A model generated the notes under the pieces. It was not told the origin of the DNA. It did no database searches and worked only from the letters and a program-made list of their open reading frames with translations. 56,936 bases of DNA from Clostridia bacterium (GTDB taxonomy: Bacteria; Bacillota; Clostridia; UMGS1810), in NCBI GenBank assembly GCA_017397885.1, contig JAFQHQ010000117.1:1-56936 (forward strand), given 5' to 3'. Both the position numbers and the translations under genes were made by a program. This document shows positions 16,330-27,334 of the stretch, in pieces; position 1 is the stretch's first letter, and each line of letters begins with the position of its first letter.

Positions 16330-17625
16330 ATGAAAAAAACAGCAGTTTTAATCTTGAGTTTAATATTGATATTTTCAACACTCTGTGTTCACGGATTTTC
16401 CGATATTGATTCTGTAATGTGGGCGGGAGATGCCATTGAGAAGCTTTCGACGTCAGGCGTTATAAACGGATATTATGACGGTACATTCAAACCAAACAAT
16501 AATGTTACAAGAGCTGAATTTGCAAAAATGCTTTGTCTTGCGTTTGATTTTGATTCGGCAAGTGCTGATGCGGATTTTGAATTTGACACCAATCATTGGG
16601 CAAGTGATTGGATTTTACGTACTGCCAATGTTATGTACACTCCCGGCAAAGCCTATGAACCCGACCGTAGTGCCACAAGAGCAGAAATTGCCTACTCCCT
16701 TGCAAAGGTTCTTGGCTTTGAAGCTTCAAATGCAGACATGAACGCAAGGTTTTCGGACTGGGAAAGTGTTGACAAAAACATTGCTCCCTTTGTAGCTTCA
16801 AGTGTTGAACATGGTATAACAGAAGGATATGCAAACGGCGAAATCAGGGGTGAAAACCCCGTAACAAGAGCGGAGACAGCAGTGCTTATTGTCCGTGCTT
16901 TGGATTATGAAGCACAATTGTCGACACCTCCTCAGATTGAAGATGAACCTGTGGCAGCTCCTGATGAAGATGAAAATGTAACTGATGATAAAGATGATAT
17001 TTTTGAAGGACTTGACCACATTTTCACAGTCTACCCTTATGAAGATTTATTCATTGTTACAGATGCGGCAACAGTGATTAGCGAAAAATCGGGTGATGTG
17101 GCATACAAGCTTACCTACAAACTCGCAGGAGGCAATTCTGAGGAATACACTTCGGTTATTGAAGATGACAGGATTAATGTTTTCGGATGCAAAAACGCTC
17201 TTTCGCAAATTTCTGCCGGGGACATATTTATCATTGACATGGCATTTCTCACACATATTGACAATATAATTGTTCTTGCTTCTTTTGATAAAGATTTCGA
17301 GAGTGTTCTTGAAACCATGGGCATACCGGTAAATGGTGAGCGGCTCGGAGCATACGACAGCGGTGCGGATTATGAGTTTTTATATGGTGAATTGGTTGAG
17401 AAGAAGGTTAAAACCAACAGCATCGCACTGACACTTAAAAACAGAAGCGGCACTTTTACGGTGAATGTTTTAAGGTCGGTTGATGCAGATATTTTAAAAG
17501 AAACCAAGAGAGGGATAATGGCGGAAGAGGGATCGGCTATGTCTCTGGATGAAGACGAAAAAACAGCCGTATATATCCGTCTGACCCACGGAAAAGTTAC
17601 AGAGGTTGTTGCTTCACAATATTAA
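16330..17625 (+). CDS. Secreted S-layer homology (SLH) domain protein
   Basis: A 431-residue exported protein. A hydrophobic signal peptide (1-22) is followed by three SLH repeats at about 23-75, 82-135 and 140-192, each with the TRAE-type motif (VTRAEFAKML, ATRAEIAYSL, VTRAETAVLI). An acidic linker (203-225) leads to a C-terminal domain of about 200 residues that I do not recognise. SLH triplets anchor proteins to pyruvylated secondary cell-wall polysaccharide, so this is a wall-attached surface protein. It is monocistronic, with its own promoter and terminator. Confidence 0.92.
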   Translation: MKKTAVLILSLILIFSTLCVHGFSDIDSVMWAGDAIEKLSTSGVINGYYDGTFKPNNNVTRAEFAKMLCLAFDFDSASADADFEFDTNHWASDWILRTANVMYTPGKAYEPDRSATRAEIAYSLAKVLGFEASNADMNARFSDWESVDKNIAPFVASSVEHGITEGYANGEIRGENPVTRAETAVLIVRALDYEAQLSTPPQIEDEPVAAPDEDENVTDDKDDIFEGLDHIFTVYPYEDLFIVTDAATVISEKSGDVAYKLTYKLAGGNSEEYTSVIEDDRINVFGCKNALSQISAGDIFIIDMAFLTHIDNIIVLASFDKDFESVLETMGIPVNGERLGAYDSGADYEFLYGELVEKKVKTNSIALTLKNRSGTFTVNVLRSVDADILKETKRGIMAEEGSAMSLDEDEKTAVYIRLTHGKVTEVVASQY

Positions 17626-17633
17626 TTAAAAAT

Positions 17634-17691
17634 AAAAAGCGAATTTGTTTTTGTATCCAATGGCATGGTACAAAAGCAAGTTCGCTTTTTT
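17634..17691 (+). terminator. Terminator of the SLH-protein gene
   Basis: AAAAAGCGAATTTG (17634-17647) pairs with CAAGTTCGCTTTTTT (17677-17691) across a 29-nt loop, ending in a T-run. It lies 9 bp after the stop codon. Confidence 0.8.
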
Positions 17692-17693
17692 AT

Positions 17694-17732
17694 GGGACTG
17701 TAAATCAATTTGCTGAATTAATTTACAGTCCC
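17694..17732. terminator. Second hairpin between convergent genes
   Basis: GGGACTGTAAAT (17694-17705) and ATTTACAGTCCC (17721-17732) form a perfect 12-bp stem. It sits between the ends of the converging SLH and SEDS genes and may terminate the leftward operon. The remaining 17733-17806 holds no recognisable element. Confidence 0.65.
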
Positions 17733-17806
17733 ATTTCTGTACATTAAATTAATCTGATTATATTGCCGGGCGAAAATCTATTTAACGGCTTCCATAACAG
17801 TCTGAT

Positions 17807-19081
17807 TTATCTTTTTGGCTTTTTGTCGGGTATTGCCGCAGCACTCATTATGCCCAGCATGATAAACGATGCCATCATTGAACTTCCGCCGGAGCTTATG
17901 AACGGCAGGGTAATGCCTGTCATCGGTATCAGTTTTATAACACCGGCTATGATGATAAAGGTTTGAAATCCGATGGCTATAACCAGAGAAAGACACATGG
18001 CTTTTGTGTATTCGTTGGATGATTTTATGGCAAGTTTTACTCCGCGATATGAAAGAATGAAGTAGAGCATAATTATGGCAAATCCGATGAAAATTCCCAT
18101 TTCTTCACAAATGGCGGCAAAAATAAAGTCGTTTTGTGCCTCGGGAATTATGTAGGGCATGCCGTTGCCTATGCCTTTACCAAAATAACCCCCGGACGCA
18201 ATTGCCATGAGGGAGTTGATTATCTGAAATCCGGCTCCCTGAGGATCTTGCCACGGATCTTGCCATGCTGTTACTCTGACGCCAATGTGATCGGCAAGGA
18301 ACAAAAATCCCACAAGACCGGCTATAGTGATTCCGCCGAGGTTTATGCATTTGAGAATTATGCTGGTTTTGTATACAAAGCACATTGCAAAATAGATGAG
18401 GAACAGCAGGAGTGCAGTACCCCATTCCTTTTGAAACAGCGCCAATGAACCCATGCATGCATAAACATATACACAAAGTATGATTTCATCTATGGGAATT
18501 CCCATAAATTTCATTCGGGTGTCTTTTTTCTTGAGTTCTTTTGCCGTGGGGATTGCCGAGAAATAGCACGATATTGCAAGGCAGAAAAGGATTTTTATAA
18601 ACTCCGAAGGCTGAATGGATATGTTTCCCGGCAGGAAAATCCAGTTTTTGGAGCCGTTAACCTCTGTTCCCATAACTGCAGTAAGACCAATGAGGGCAAA
18701 TGTAAGAGCCATGTATACATATCTTAATTTGCTCCAGAAATTAAGTTTGGCAAATATAATCAGAGTGATAAAGTATACTACTATTCCGATTATAAACCAC
18801 AAAATCTGACTTTGACCGAAACTTGTGTTTTTGGCAATGTCCAGTCTGCACAGCATTATCAGACCAATGGAAACAAGCATCGAAACCGTCAGAAACAGAT
18901 ACAAGTCGCCGTAGTCAAGGAAATAGAGCAGAATATACATAATGATGTTTATACCGCAAAGAATTACGCAGGTATAAAGATACGTGTTGTTTTGTCCTTC
19001 CGTAAAGAAGAACAACATCAAAAAGCCGATAATGTTGATAAGAGCAATATAAAACATCGGCAGAAAACGAAATCTTCTCAT
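17807..19081 (-). CDS. SEDS-family peptidoglycan polymerase (FtsW/RodA/SpoVE type)
   Basis: A 424-residue polytopic membrane protein of the shape, elongation, division and sporulation family, which polymerises lipid II into glycan strands with a partner transpeptidase. Family landmarks are NGSKNWIFLPGNISIQPSEF, the WQDPW...GFQIINSL loop, SGGYFGKGIGNG, PEAQNDFIFAAICEE, and the C-terminal MTGITLPFISSGGSS. The sequence does not separate FtsW from RodA with confidence. It follows the FHA gene by 4 bp. In many Clostridia this pair is followed by a class B penicillin-binding protein; none is present here, as the next gene converges from the other side. Confidence 0.92.
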   Translation of the reverse strand: MRRFRFLPMFYIALINIIGFLMLFFFTEGQNNTYLYTCVILCGINIIMYILLYFLDYGDLYLFLTVSMLVSIGLIMLCRLDIAKNTSFGQSQILWFIIGIVVYFITLIIFAKLNFWSKLRYVYMALTFALIGLTAVMGTEVNGSKNWIFLPGNISIQPSEFIKILFCLAISCYFSAIPTAKELKKKDTRMKFMGIPIDEIILCVYVYACMGSLALFQKEWGTALLLFLIYFAMCFVYKTSIILKCINLGGITIAGLVGFLFLADHIGVRVTAWQDPWQDPQGAGFQIINSLMAIASGGYFGKGIGNGMPYIIPEAQNDFIFAAICEEMGIFIGFAIIMLYFILSYRGVKLAIKSSNEYTKAMCLSLVIAIGFQTFIIIAGVIKLIPMTGITLPFISSGGSSMMASFIMLGIMSAAAIPDKKPKR

Positions 19082-19085
19082 ATTG

Positions 19086-19544
19086 TCAGCTCTCCGATCC
19101 CATATTATCTACAAAAATAAAGCTAATGTTTCCAAAGGTAAGCTTGTCTGTATCTTTGAGACGAATGGCTTGCCTCGGGAGCTTTCGACCGTTTAAGTAA
19201 CTGCCGTTGGTACTGCCCAAATCCTCTATGTAGAAATGTCCGTCACGCAAAAAAATTCTTGCATGACTTTTGGACATATGAGGATCGTCGATATAAATCT
19301 GACATTTTTTGCTTCTTCCGATATAGGCAACTTCTTTTATGCTGTAGCTTTCGTGCATTTTGAAAGAAAGGTTGCGCCTCAGGTTAACAAGTTTTAAGTA
19401 CGCATAGCCTTTTCCCGATGTGCCTTCACGTCTTTTTGCATCGGCAATGTCAAGATAAATCATTCGTGAAATACTGAAAATGAACAGATAGACAATCACC
19501 ACAAAAGCATATTTGACAATTTCGGATACTGTTGAATAATCCAT
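19086..19544 (-). CDS. Membrane-anchored FHA-domain protein
   Basis: A 152-residue protein. The ATG at 19544 has AAAGGAGG about 10 nt upstream, whereas the longer frame to 19610 runs back into uvrA. One membrane span (about 11-30) is followed by a basic linker and a C-terminal FHA domain with the canonical GR (76-77), SKSHA (91-95) and STNGSYLNG (111-119) motifs. FHA domains bind phosphothreonine. Next to a SEDS polymerase, this suggests control of wall synthesis by a Ser/Thr kinase such as PrkC; the kinase is not in this window. It is co-transcribed with uvrB, uvrA and the SEDS gene. Confidence 0.9.
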   Translation of the reverse strand: MDYSTVSEIVKYAFVVIVYLFIFSISRMIYLDIADAKRREGTSGKGYAYLKLVNLRRNLSFKMHESYSIKEVAYIGRSKKCQIYIDDPHMSKSHARIFLRDGHFYIEDLGSTNGSYLNGRKLPRQAIRLKDTDKLTFGNISFIFVDNMGSES

Positions 19545-19561
19545 GCTTTTGTCGCCTCCTT

Positions 19562-22368
<2,807 letters not shown>

Positions 22369-22372
<4 letters not shown>

Positions 22373-24333
22373 TTGATTTTACCTCTTAATTTAATGATTT
22401 CATCTCTGTAGACAGCCGCCATTTCAAAATCAAGATTGTCGGAGGCTTCTTTCATGAGAGCGGTGAGCTTCATAATCTTTGTATCTACGCTATCCTCTTC
22501 GCCAATGGTGGGTGAGGGGAGAGACTGTTTTGTTTCATAGGTTTTGATGATTTCGTGAACATCTTTTTTGATGGTTTTGGGAACGATGCCGTGTTCCTCG
22601 TTGTAGGCAAGCTGAATTTCTCTGCGGCGGTTTGTTTCGTCAATGGCCCTCTTCATGGAACCGGTTACCGTATCGGCATACATGATTACACGGCTCTCGG
22701 CATTACGCGCCGCTCTGCCTATGGTCTGCACAAGGGATGTTTCACTTCGGAGAAAACCTTCCTTGTCTGCATCAAGAATTGCCACAAGTGAAACCTCGGG
22801 AATGTCGAGACCTTCACGCAAAAGGTTTATGCCCACAAGCACATCAAATACACCGAGCCTCAGGTCTCTTATGATTTCCATACGCTCCAGGGTTTCAATT
22901 TCCGAGTGAAGATATTTAACTTTTATGTCAATTCCTCTGAAATAATCGGTGAGGCTTTCTGCCATCTTTTTGGTGAGGGTTGTCACAAGCACTCTGTCGC
23001 CTTTTTTCACAACCTCGTCAATTTCTCCGGCAAGGTCATCAACCTGACCTTTGATGGGACGGATGATGACTTCGGGGTCAACAAGACCCGTTGGTCGGAT
23101 AATCTGCTCGGCAACCTCGCCGCCACTTTTTTGAATTTCATATTCCGCAGGGGTTGCACTCACATATATTGCCTGATTGATGCGGTCTTCAAATTCGCCG
23201 AAATTGAGCGGTCTGTTGTCAAATGCCGAGGGCAGACGAAAGCCAAAGTCCACAAGGGTTTCTTTTCGTGAACGGTCTCCGGCATACATGGCTCTGACCT
23301 GGGGCACAGTAACATGAGATTCGTCAACCACAAGCAAAAAGTCGTCGGGGAAATAGTCCATAAGGGTGAACGGTGCACTGCCCGGTGCTCTGCCCGAAAT
23401 GTGACGTGAATAGTTTTCTATGCCCTGACAAAAGCCGATTTCCTGCATCATTTCAAGGTCGTAGTTTGTGCGTTGAATGAGCCTTTGCATTTCAAGAAGC
23501 TTATCTTGAGCTTTGAGCTCTTCCACACGCTCATCAAGCTCTTGGCGAATGGTCACAAGAGCGTTTTTCATTTTTTGGTCGGTGGTAGCATAGTGAGATG
23601 CCGGGAAAATTGTGGTGAAGCTCCTGAAAGCTTTAATTTCACCGGTCACAATGTCAATGTCGCAAATGCGGTCGATTTCGTCTCCGAAAAATTCGATTCG
23701 GATGGCACTTTCACCGCTGTTTGCAGGAAACACCTCCACAACATCGCCTCTTACTCTGAATGTTCCGCGTTCGCAGGCGAGGTCGTTTCGGTTATACTGT
23801 ATTTCAACAAGCTTTTTTAGAAGATAATTTCTGTCAATTTCGGTGCCGACTCTCAGTGAAATCATGAGGTTTTTGTAGTCGTCGGGGTCACCGAGACCGT
23901 AGATGCACGACACACTGGCAACAATGATAACATCTCTGCGTTCCAAAAGCGATGCCGTGGCACTGTGGCGCAGACGGTCAATTTCGTCATTTATGGAAGC
24001 ATCTTTTTCGATGTAGGTGTCGGTGCCGGGAATGTAGGCTTCGGGTTGATAGTAGTCATAGTAGGACACAAAATATTCCACTGCGTTTTCGGGGAAGAAT
24101 TCTTTGAACTCACTGCAAAGCTGTGCCGCCAGGATTTTGTTGTGAGCAAGCACGAGGGTTGGTTTGTTAACTTTTTCAATGGTTTTTGCAATGGTAAAGG
24201 TTTTGCCCGAACCCGTAACACCCATAAGTGTCTGATGCTTTTTGCCCGCAAGAATCCCTTGCGACAAGGTTTCGATTGCACCAATCTGATCGCCCATTGG
24301 TTCAAATTTTGAAACCACTTTGAAGTCTGCCAT
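22369..24333 (-). CDS. uvrB: Excinuclease ABC subunit B
   Basis: A 654-residue helicase-like DNA damage verification subunit. Walker A GVTGSGKT is at 38-45, the beta-hairpin [12 protein letters not shown] follows, helicase motifs include DESHVT and QTIGRAARN, and a C-terminal UVR motif ([21 protein letters not shown]) binds UvrA/UvrC. I prefer ATG 24333, with GTGAGG 7 nt upstream, over an in-frame GTG two codons earlier that sits too close to that site. It is the first gene of the uvrB-uvrA-FHA-SEDS operon. uvrC is not in the window. Confidence 0.97.
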
Positions 24334-24368
24334 GCTCACACCTCACCAAAATATATTTTAACTAATAT

Positions 24369-24397
24369 ATTATACCAAGTTATTATGAAATTATCAA
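24369..24397 (-). promoter_or_regulatory. Promoter of the uvrB-uvrA-FHA-SEDS operon
   Basis: Leftward TTGATA (24392-24397), a 17-bp spacer, and TATAAT (24369-24374). No LexA-type SOS box (GAAC-N4-GTTC or CGAAC) is visible around it. Confidence 0.8.
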
Positions 24398-24451
24398 TAT
24401 GTTTTTTTAACAAATATATTGTTCCAAAAGAATGCAACCTTCTTTTCATGA

Positions 24452-24531
24452 ATTTTACAATTGACATATTATACAACAGGTGTTATAATGTTATATTATG
24501 TATTATTATGATATCATTGTGTTTGTTGTGA
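24452..24531 (+). promoter_or_regulatory. Promoter/leader of the sugar-salvage pair, shared with 27216-27295
   Basis: TTGACA (24461-24466), a 17-bp spacer, and TATAAT (24484-24489). The 80-bp block aligns without gaps to 27216-27295 with 12 mismatches. A palindrome AACA-GG-TGTT (24475-24484) fills the spacer, and the other copy has AACA-AG-TGTT at the same place. Conservation extends about 40 bp past the -10, into the transcribed leader (TATCATTGTGT.TGTTGTGA). Confidence 0.85.
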
Positions 24532-24581
24532 CTGATGATAAGATTTTCTGTTAAACAAAAGAAAATATTGTGGTGATATTA

Positions 24582-25502
24582 GTGAAAAATGATATTAACT
24601 GTATAATTCTTTGTGCCGGAAAAGGTTCAAGAATGAATGACGAAAGTAAAAATAAAGTAAGTTTTGAAATTGCCGGAAAACCTGCTGTTTTGAGGGTTGT
24701 TGAGAGCCTCAAAAAGTGCGGAGTTGCCAAGTTTGTTGTGGTGGTAGGCAGCAAGTCGGAAAGTGTTATGAAAGCCTTGAGTGACGTTGAAGGTATTATG
24801 TATGCTTTCCAGCCCACTCAGGCAGGGACGGGCAATGCCGCCATGTGCGGGCTTAAACTTTTGAATGATTTTGAAATTGAAGGTCCGGTTCTCACAGTTA
24901 TGGGTGACAAGCTGATTGATAAATCTGTTTTTCAAAAACTGATTGATAGTTTTTATGAGACCCAAAGTGACATTTCTCTCATTACTCAGCCATCAGATTT
25001 TAATTCGTCCGGCGGTAAAATAGTTGTTTCCGATGGAAAAGTAAAATGTATTGTTGAACACATGGATTTGTTGCTTCTTAAGGTTTGTGAAGCAATAAGA
25101 GCGGGAATGTCTGCCGAGTCTGCTCTTGATGCAATGAATCTTACACAAAAGCAGTTTGACAAGATTTCGGCAATGTTATCAAAGCTTGGAGACGGCGCAA
25201 AAGATCATTATATCCAGATAAACGGAGTCAGATATTCAGCGGAGGAAATCACAGCTTCCACAATGGTCAACTGTGCTACATATCTTCATAAACGGAGTGC
25301 CATAAATGGTTCCATAAACAAATTGTCTTCCCACAATGCCCAAAGTGAGATATATTTTACCGATACAATAGCAGAGGTTTCAAAAAACGGTACTGTTTCA
25401 TATGTTAAAGTTGATGAGCGTGAACTGATTCAGACCTTTAACACTGTAGAAGAACTCAATGCAATTAACGAATTTTACAAAGGGGAAAGTATTGATGAAT
25501 AA
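24582..25502 (+). CDS. Sugar-1-phosphate nucleotidyltransferase
   Basis: About 306 residues. The N-terminal LCAGKGSRM (10-18), a KP-type loop (GKPAVLRVVESL), QPTQAGTGNAAMCG and VMGDKLID define the GlmU/RmlA-type NTP_transferase fold that forms NDP-sugars. The middle has an extra helical insertion, and there is no hexapeptide C-domain. The start is uncertain: GTG 24582 gives the natural N-terminus, GTG 24570 is the alternative, and the ribosome site is weak. The gene overlaps the following GHMP kinase by 8 nt, so the two are coupled. Together they resemble the halves of a kinase-pyrophosphorylase salvage route: kinase makes sugar-1-P, this enzyme activates it. The sugar is unknown. Confidence 0.85.
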   Translation: MKNDINCIILCAGKGSRMNDESKNKVSFEIAGKPAVLRVVESLKKCGVAKFVVVVGSKSESVMKALSDVEGIMYAFQPTQAGTGNAAMCGLKLLNDFEIEGPVLTVMGDKLIDKSVFQKLIDSFYETQSDISLITQPSDFNSSGGKIVVSDGKVKCIVEHMDLLLLKVCEAIRAGMSAESALDAMNLTQKQFDKISAMLSKLGDGAKDHYIQINGVRYSAEEITASTMVNCATYLHKRSAINGSINKLSSHNAQSEIYFTDTIAEVSKNGTVSYVKVDERELIQTFNTVEELNAINEFYKGESIDE

Positions 25503-27093
25503 GATGAAAGCATCATTATGGATAGAAAAATTCAAAAATCCCACCGAAGATACGTTTTCTTTTTTGAAAAACATATATGGCGATGATATTGCAGATATAA
25601 ACAAAAAAATTAATAACTACATAACAGTGCTTGAAAGCTTTGTAAAAAAATACGGTGATGAAGAGGTTATAATAGCCAGAGCCCCCGGAAGAATCAACCT
25701 CATGGGCAGACACATTGAGCATCGCGGCGGCAACATAAACACAATTGCTATCCACAAAGAAACCCTGATGGTTGCATCCGTAAGAGATGATGACACGGTT
25801 TTCATATCTAACACAAACAGTCGTTTTTCTGATTTTGAATTTTCAATTTCTGAAGAAATGGCACGCTTTAAAAGTGACGAATGGATTGATTATATCGACA
25901 GTGCAGAAGTTAAAGATATTGTTGCAAAAAACCGAGGTCACTGGGTGAATTATGTTAAAGGCTCACTGCTTAGAATTTGTTTTGATGTAAAAAAAGAACT
26001 TCGTGGTATGAATGTGATGTGTTTTGGCACGGTTCCTGTTGCAGGTGGAGTTTCGTCTTCGTCAAGCATTGTGGTTGCAACCGCAGAACTTGCATGTGCC
26101 ATTAATGACATTGATTATAAAACAGAAGAATTTATCAACCTTTGCGGTCAGGGCGAATGGTATGTTGGCTCAAGGGGCGGTGCAGGTGACCATGCGGCAA
26201 TAAAATGTGGACTTTCAAATGCAGTTTGCCCCATAGAATTTGAACCGATTCATGTTTTGGATCCTATAAAAATTCCCGATCATTTTTCGGTTATTGTTGC
26301 CAATTCTTTCATAGAAGCCAAAAAGAGTGAGGGTGCAAAGGATAAATTCAATCAGATGGTTGCATCATATGAATTTGGTGTAATGCTTTTCAAAAAGGAG
26401 TTTCCTGAATACAGTGAAAAGATAGTTCACCTCAGAGACATTAATCCGTCAAATTTAGGTGTGAACGAAGCAAAACTTTATGATATGCTGAAAGCCATTC
26501 CGCTTTTCATAAAACCCGCTGAGCTCTTTGAGCTTATTCCTGCAGAGTATCATTCAAAAGTAAAAAGAATCGTAAGCTCTCATCAGGCTCCTGATGCTTA
26601 TAACTTGCGTTCTGCACTTATTTATGGTATAGCCGAGTGTGAAAGAAGCCGAATCACATCAAAGCTTTTGGCTGAAGGTAAAATTGAAGAGTTTGCCAAT
26701 CTTATGAACATCAGTCATAACGGTGACAGAGTGGCTGTTTTGAAAAACGGAAAAATCGAGAAATATGATTATCCGGTGACCGACGAGGATTTGGACAAGC
26801 TTATGAAAGAAAGCGAAAACGGAAATGAGGATGCAGCCCTTTACAAACAACCCGGTGGTTACGGTTGTTCTGTAGAGCAGATGGATGTGCTTATTGATAA
26901 GCTTCTCTGCTTAGATGGTGTGCTTGGAGCACAGATTTCGGGTGCAGGTCTTGGCGGATGCATAATGATTTTTTGCGAAAAGAAAAATGCACAAGATATT
27001 TTGAAGTATCTTGACAAAGAATATTATAAACCGAATGGATTTGAAAACGGTGCAATGATTGTTAAACCCATCAAGGGAGCAATGTGTTTGTAG
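25495..27093 (+). CDS. Divergent galactokinase-type GHMP sugar kinase
   Basis: 532 residues, longer than typical galactokinases. ATG 25495 follows AAGGGGAAAG. The galactokinase signature region reads GRINLMGRHIEHRGG (65-79), where classical enzymes have GEHTDY. The ATP loop is PVAGGVSSSSSI (181-192), and the C-terminal motif GAGLGGCI is intact. The fold and phosphotransfer chemistry are thus clear, but the altered sugar-recognition segment argues for a substrate other than galactose. It is coupled to the nucleotidyltransferase before it and followed by a terminator, so the two form a closed unit. I infer production of an NDP-sugar from a free monosaccharide for the polysaccharide made by the genes that follow. 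Confidence 0.88.
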   Translation: MNKMKASLWIEKFKNPTEDTFSFLKNIYGDDIADINKKINNYITVLESFVKKYGDEEVIIARAPGRINLMGRHIEHRGGNINTIAIHKETLMVASVRDDDTVFISNTNSRFSDFEFSISEEMARFKSDEWIDYIDSAEVKDIVAKNRGHWVNYVKGSLLRICFDVKKELRGMNVMCFGTVPVAGGVSSSSSIVVATAELACAINDIDYKTEEFINLCGQGEWYVGSRGGAGDHAAIKCGLSNAVCPIEFEPIHVLDPIKIPDHFSVIVANSFIEAKKSEGAKDKFNQMVASYEFGVMLFKKEFPEYSEKIVHLRDINPSNLGVNEAKLYDMLKAIPLFIKPAELFELIPAEYHSKVKRIVSSHQAPDAYNLRSALIYGIAECERSRITSKLLAEGKIEEFANLMNISHNGDRVAVLKNGKIEKYDYPVTDEDLDKLMKESENGNEDAALYKQPGGYGCSVEQMDVLIDKLLCLDGVLGAQISGAGLGGCIMIFCEKKNAQDILKYLDKEYYKPNGFENGAMIVKPIKGAMCL

Positions 27094-27128
27094 AATTAGC
27101 TTTTGTATTTTAAAATTATATCCAATTG

Positions 27129-27156
27129 AACCGGCGATGCATTTCGCCGGTTTTTC
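27129..27156 (+). terminator. Terminator after the sugar-salvage pair
   Basis: AACCGGCGA / TCGCCGGTT stem (27129-27137 with 27144-27152) followed by TTTCTGTTTTT. It separates the kinase unit from the main polysaccharide operon. Confidence 0.9.
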
Positions 27157-27215
27157 TGTTTTTGATTATGCCAAATATGTTTGTGTTTATTCTGTGATAT
27201 TTGTTATTTTTCTAT

Positions 27216-27295
27216 ATTTTACAATTGACATATCATGTAACAAGTGTTATACTATTGTAGTATATAATATTATGTTATCATTGTGTCTGTTGTGA
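27216..27295 (+). promoter_or_regulatory. Promoter/leader of the main polysaccharide operon, shared with 24452-24531
   Basis: TTGACA (27225-27230), a 17-bp spacer, and TATACT (27248-27253), with the palindrome AACA-AG-TGTT (27239-27248) in the spacer. It is 85% identical to the block upstream of the salvage pair. The shared promoter suggests that both units answer to one regulator. This is the last clear promoter I see before 49985, so the operon may exceed 22 kb. Confidence 0.85.
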
Positions 27296-27334
27296 GATTG
27301 TAGGCACAAAACGGAAGCTGAGGGTGTAAAACCA

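Noticed and set aside
17807-19081. Assignment specifically as ftsW or rodA
   Set aside because: SEDS motifs are clear, but the sequence and the lack of a neighbouring penicillin-binding protein do not discriminate between the subfamilies.
24420-24500. LexA/SOS box for uvrB
   Set aside because: No GAAC-N4-GTTC-type or other clear LexA site is visible near the uvrB promoter; AT-rich half-matches were not convincing.
24582-25502. Bifunctional GlmU
   Set aside because: The N-terminal domain is GlmU/RmlA-like, but the hexapeptide acetyltransferase half is missing, and the partner gene is a GHMP kinase.
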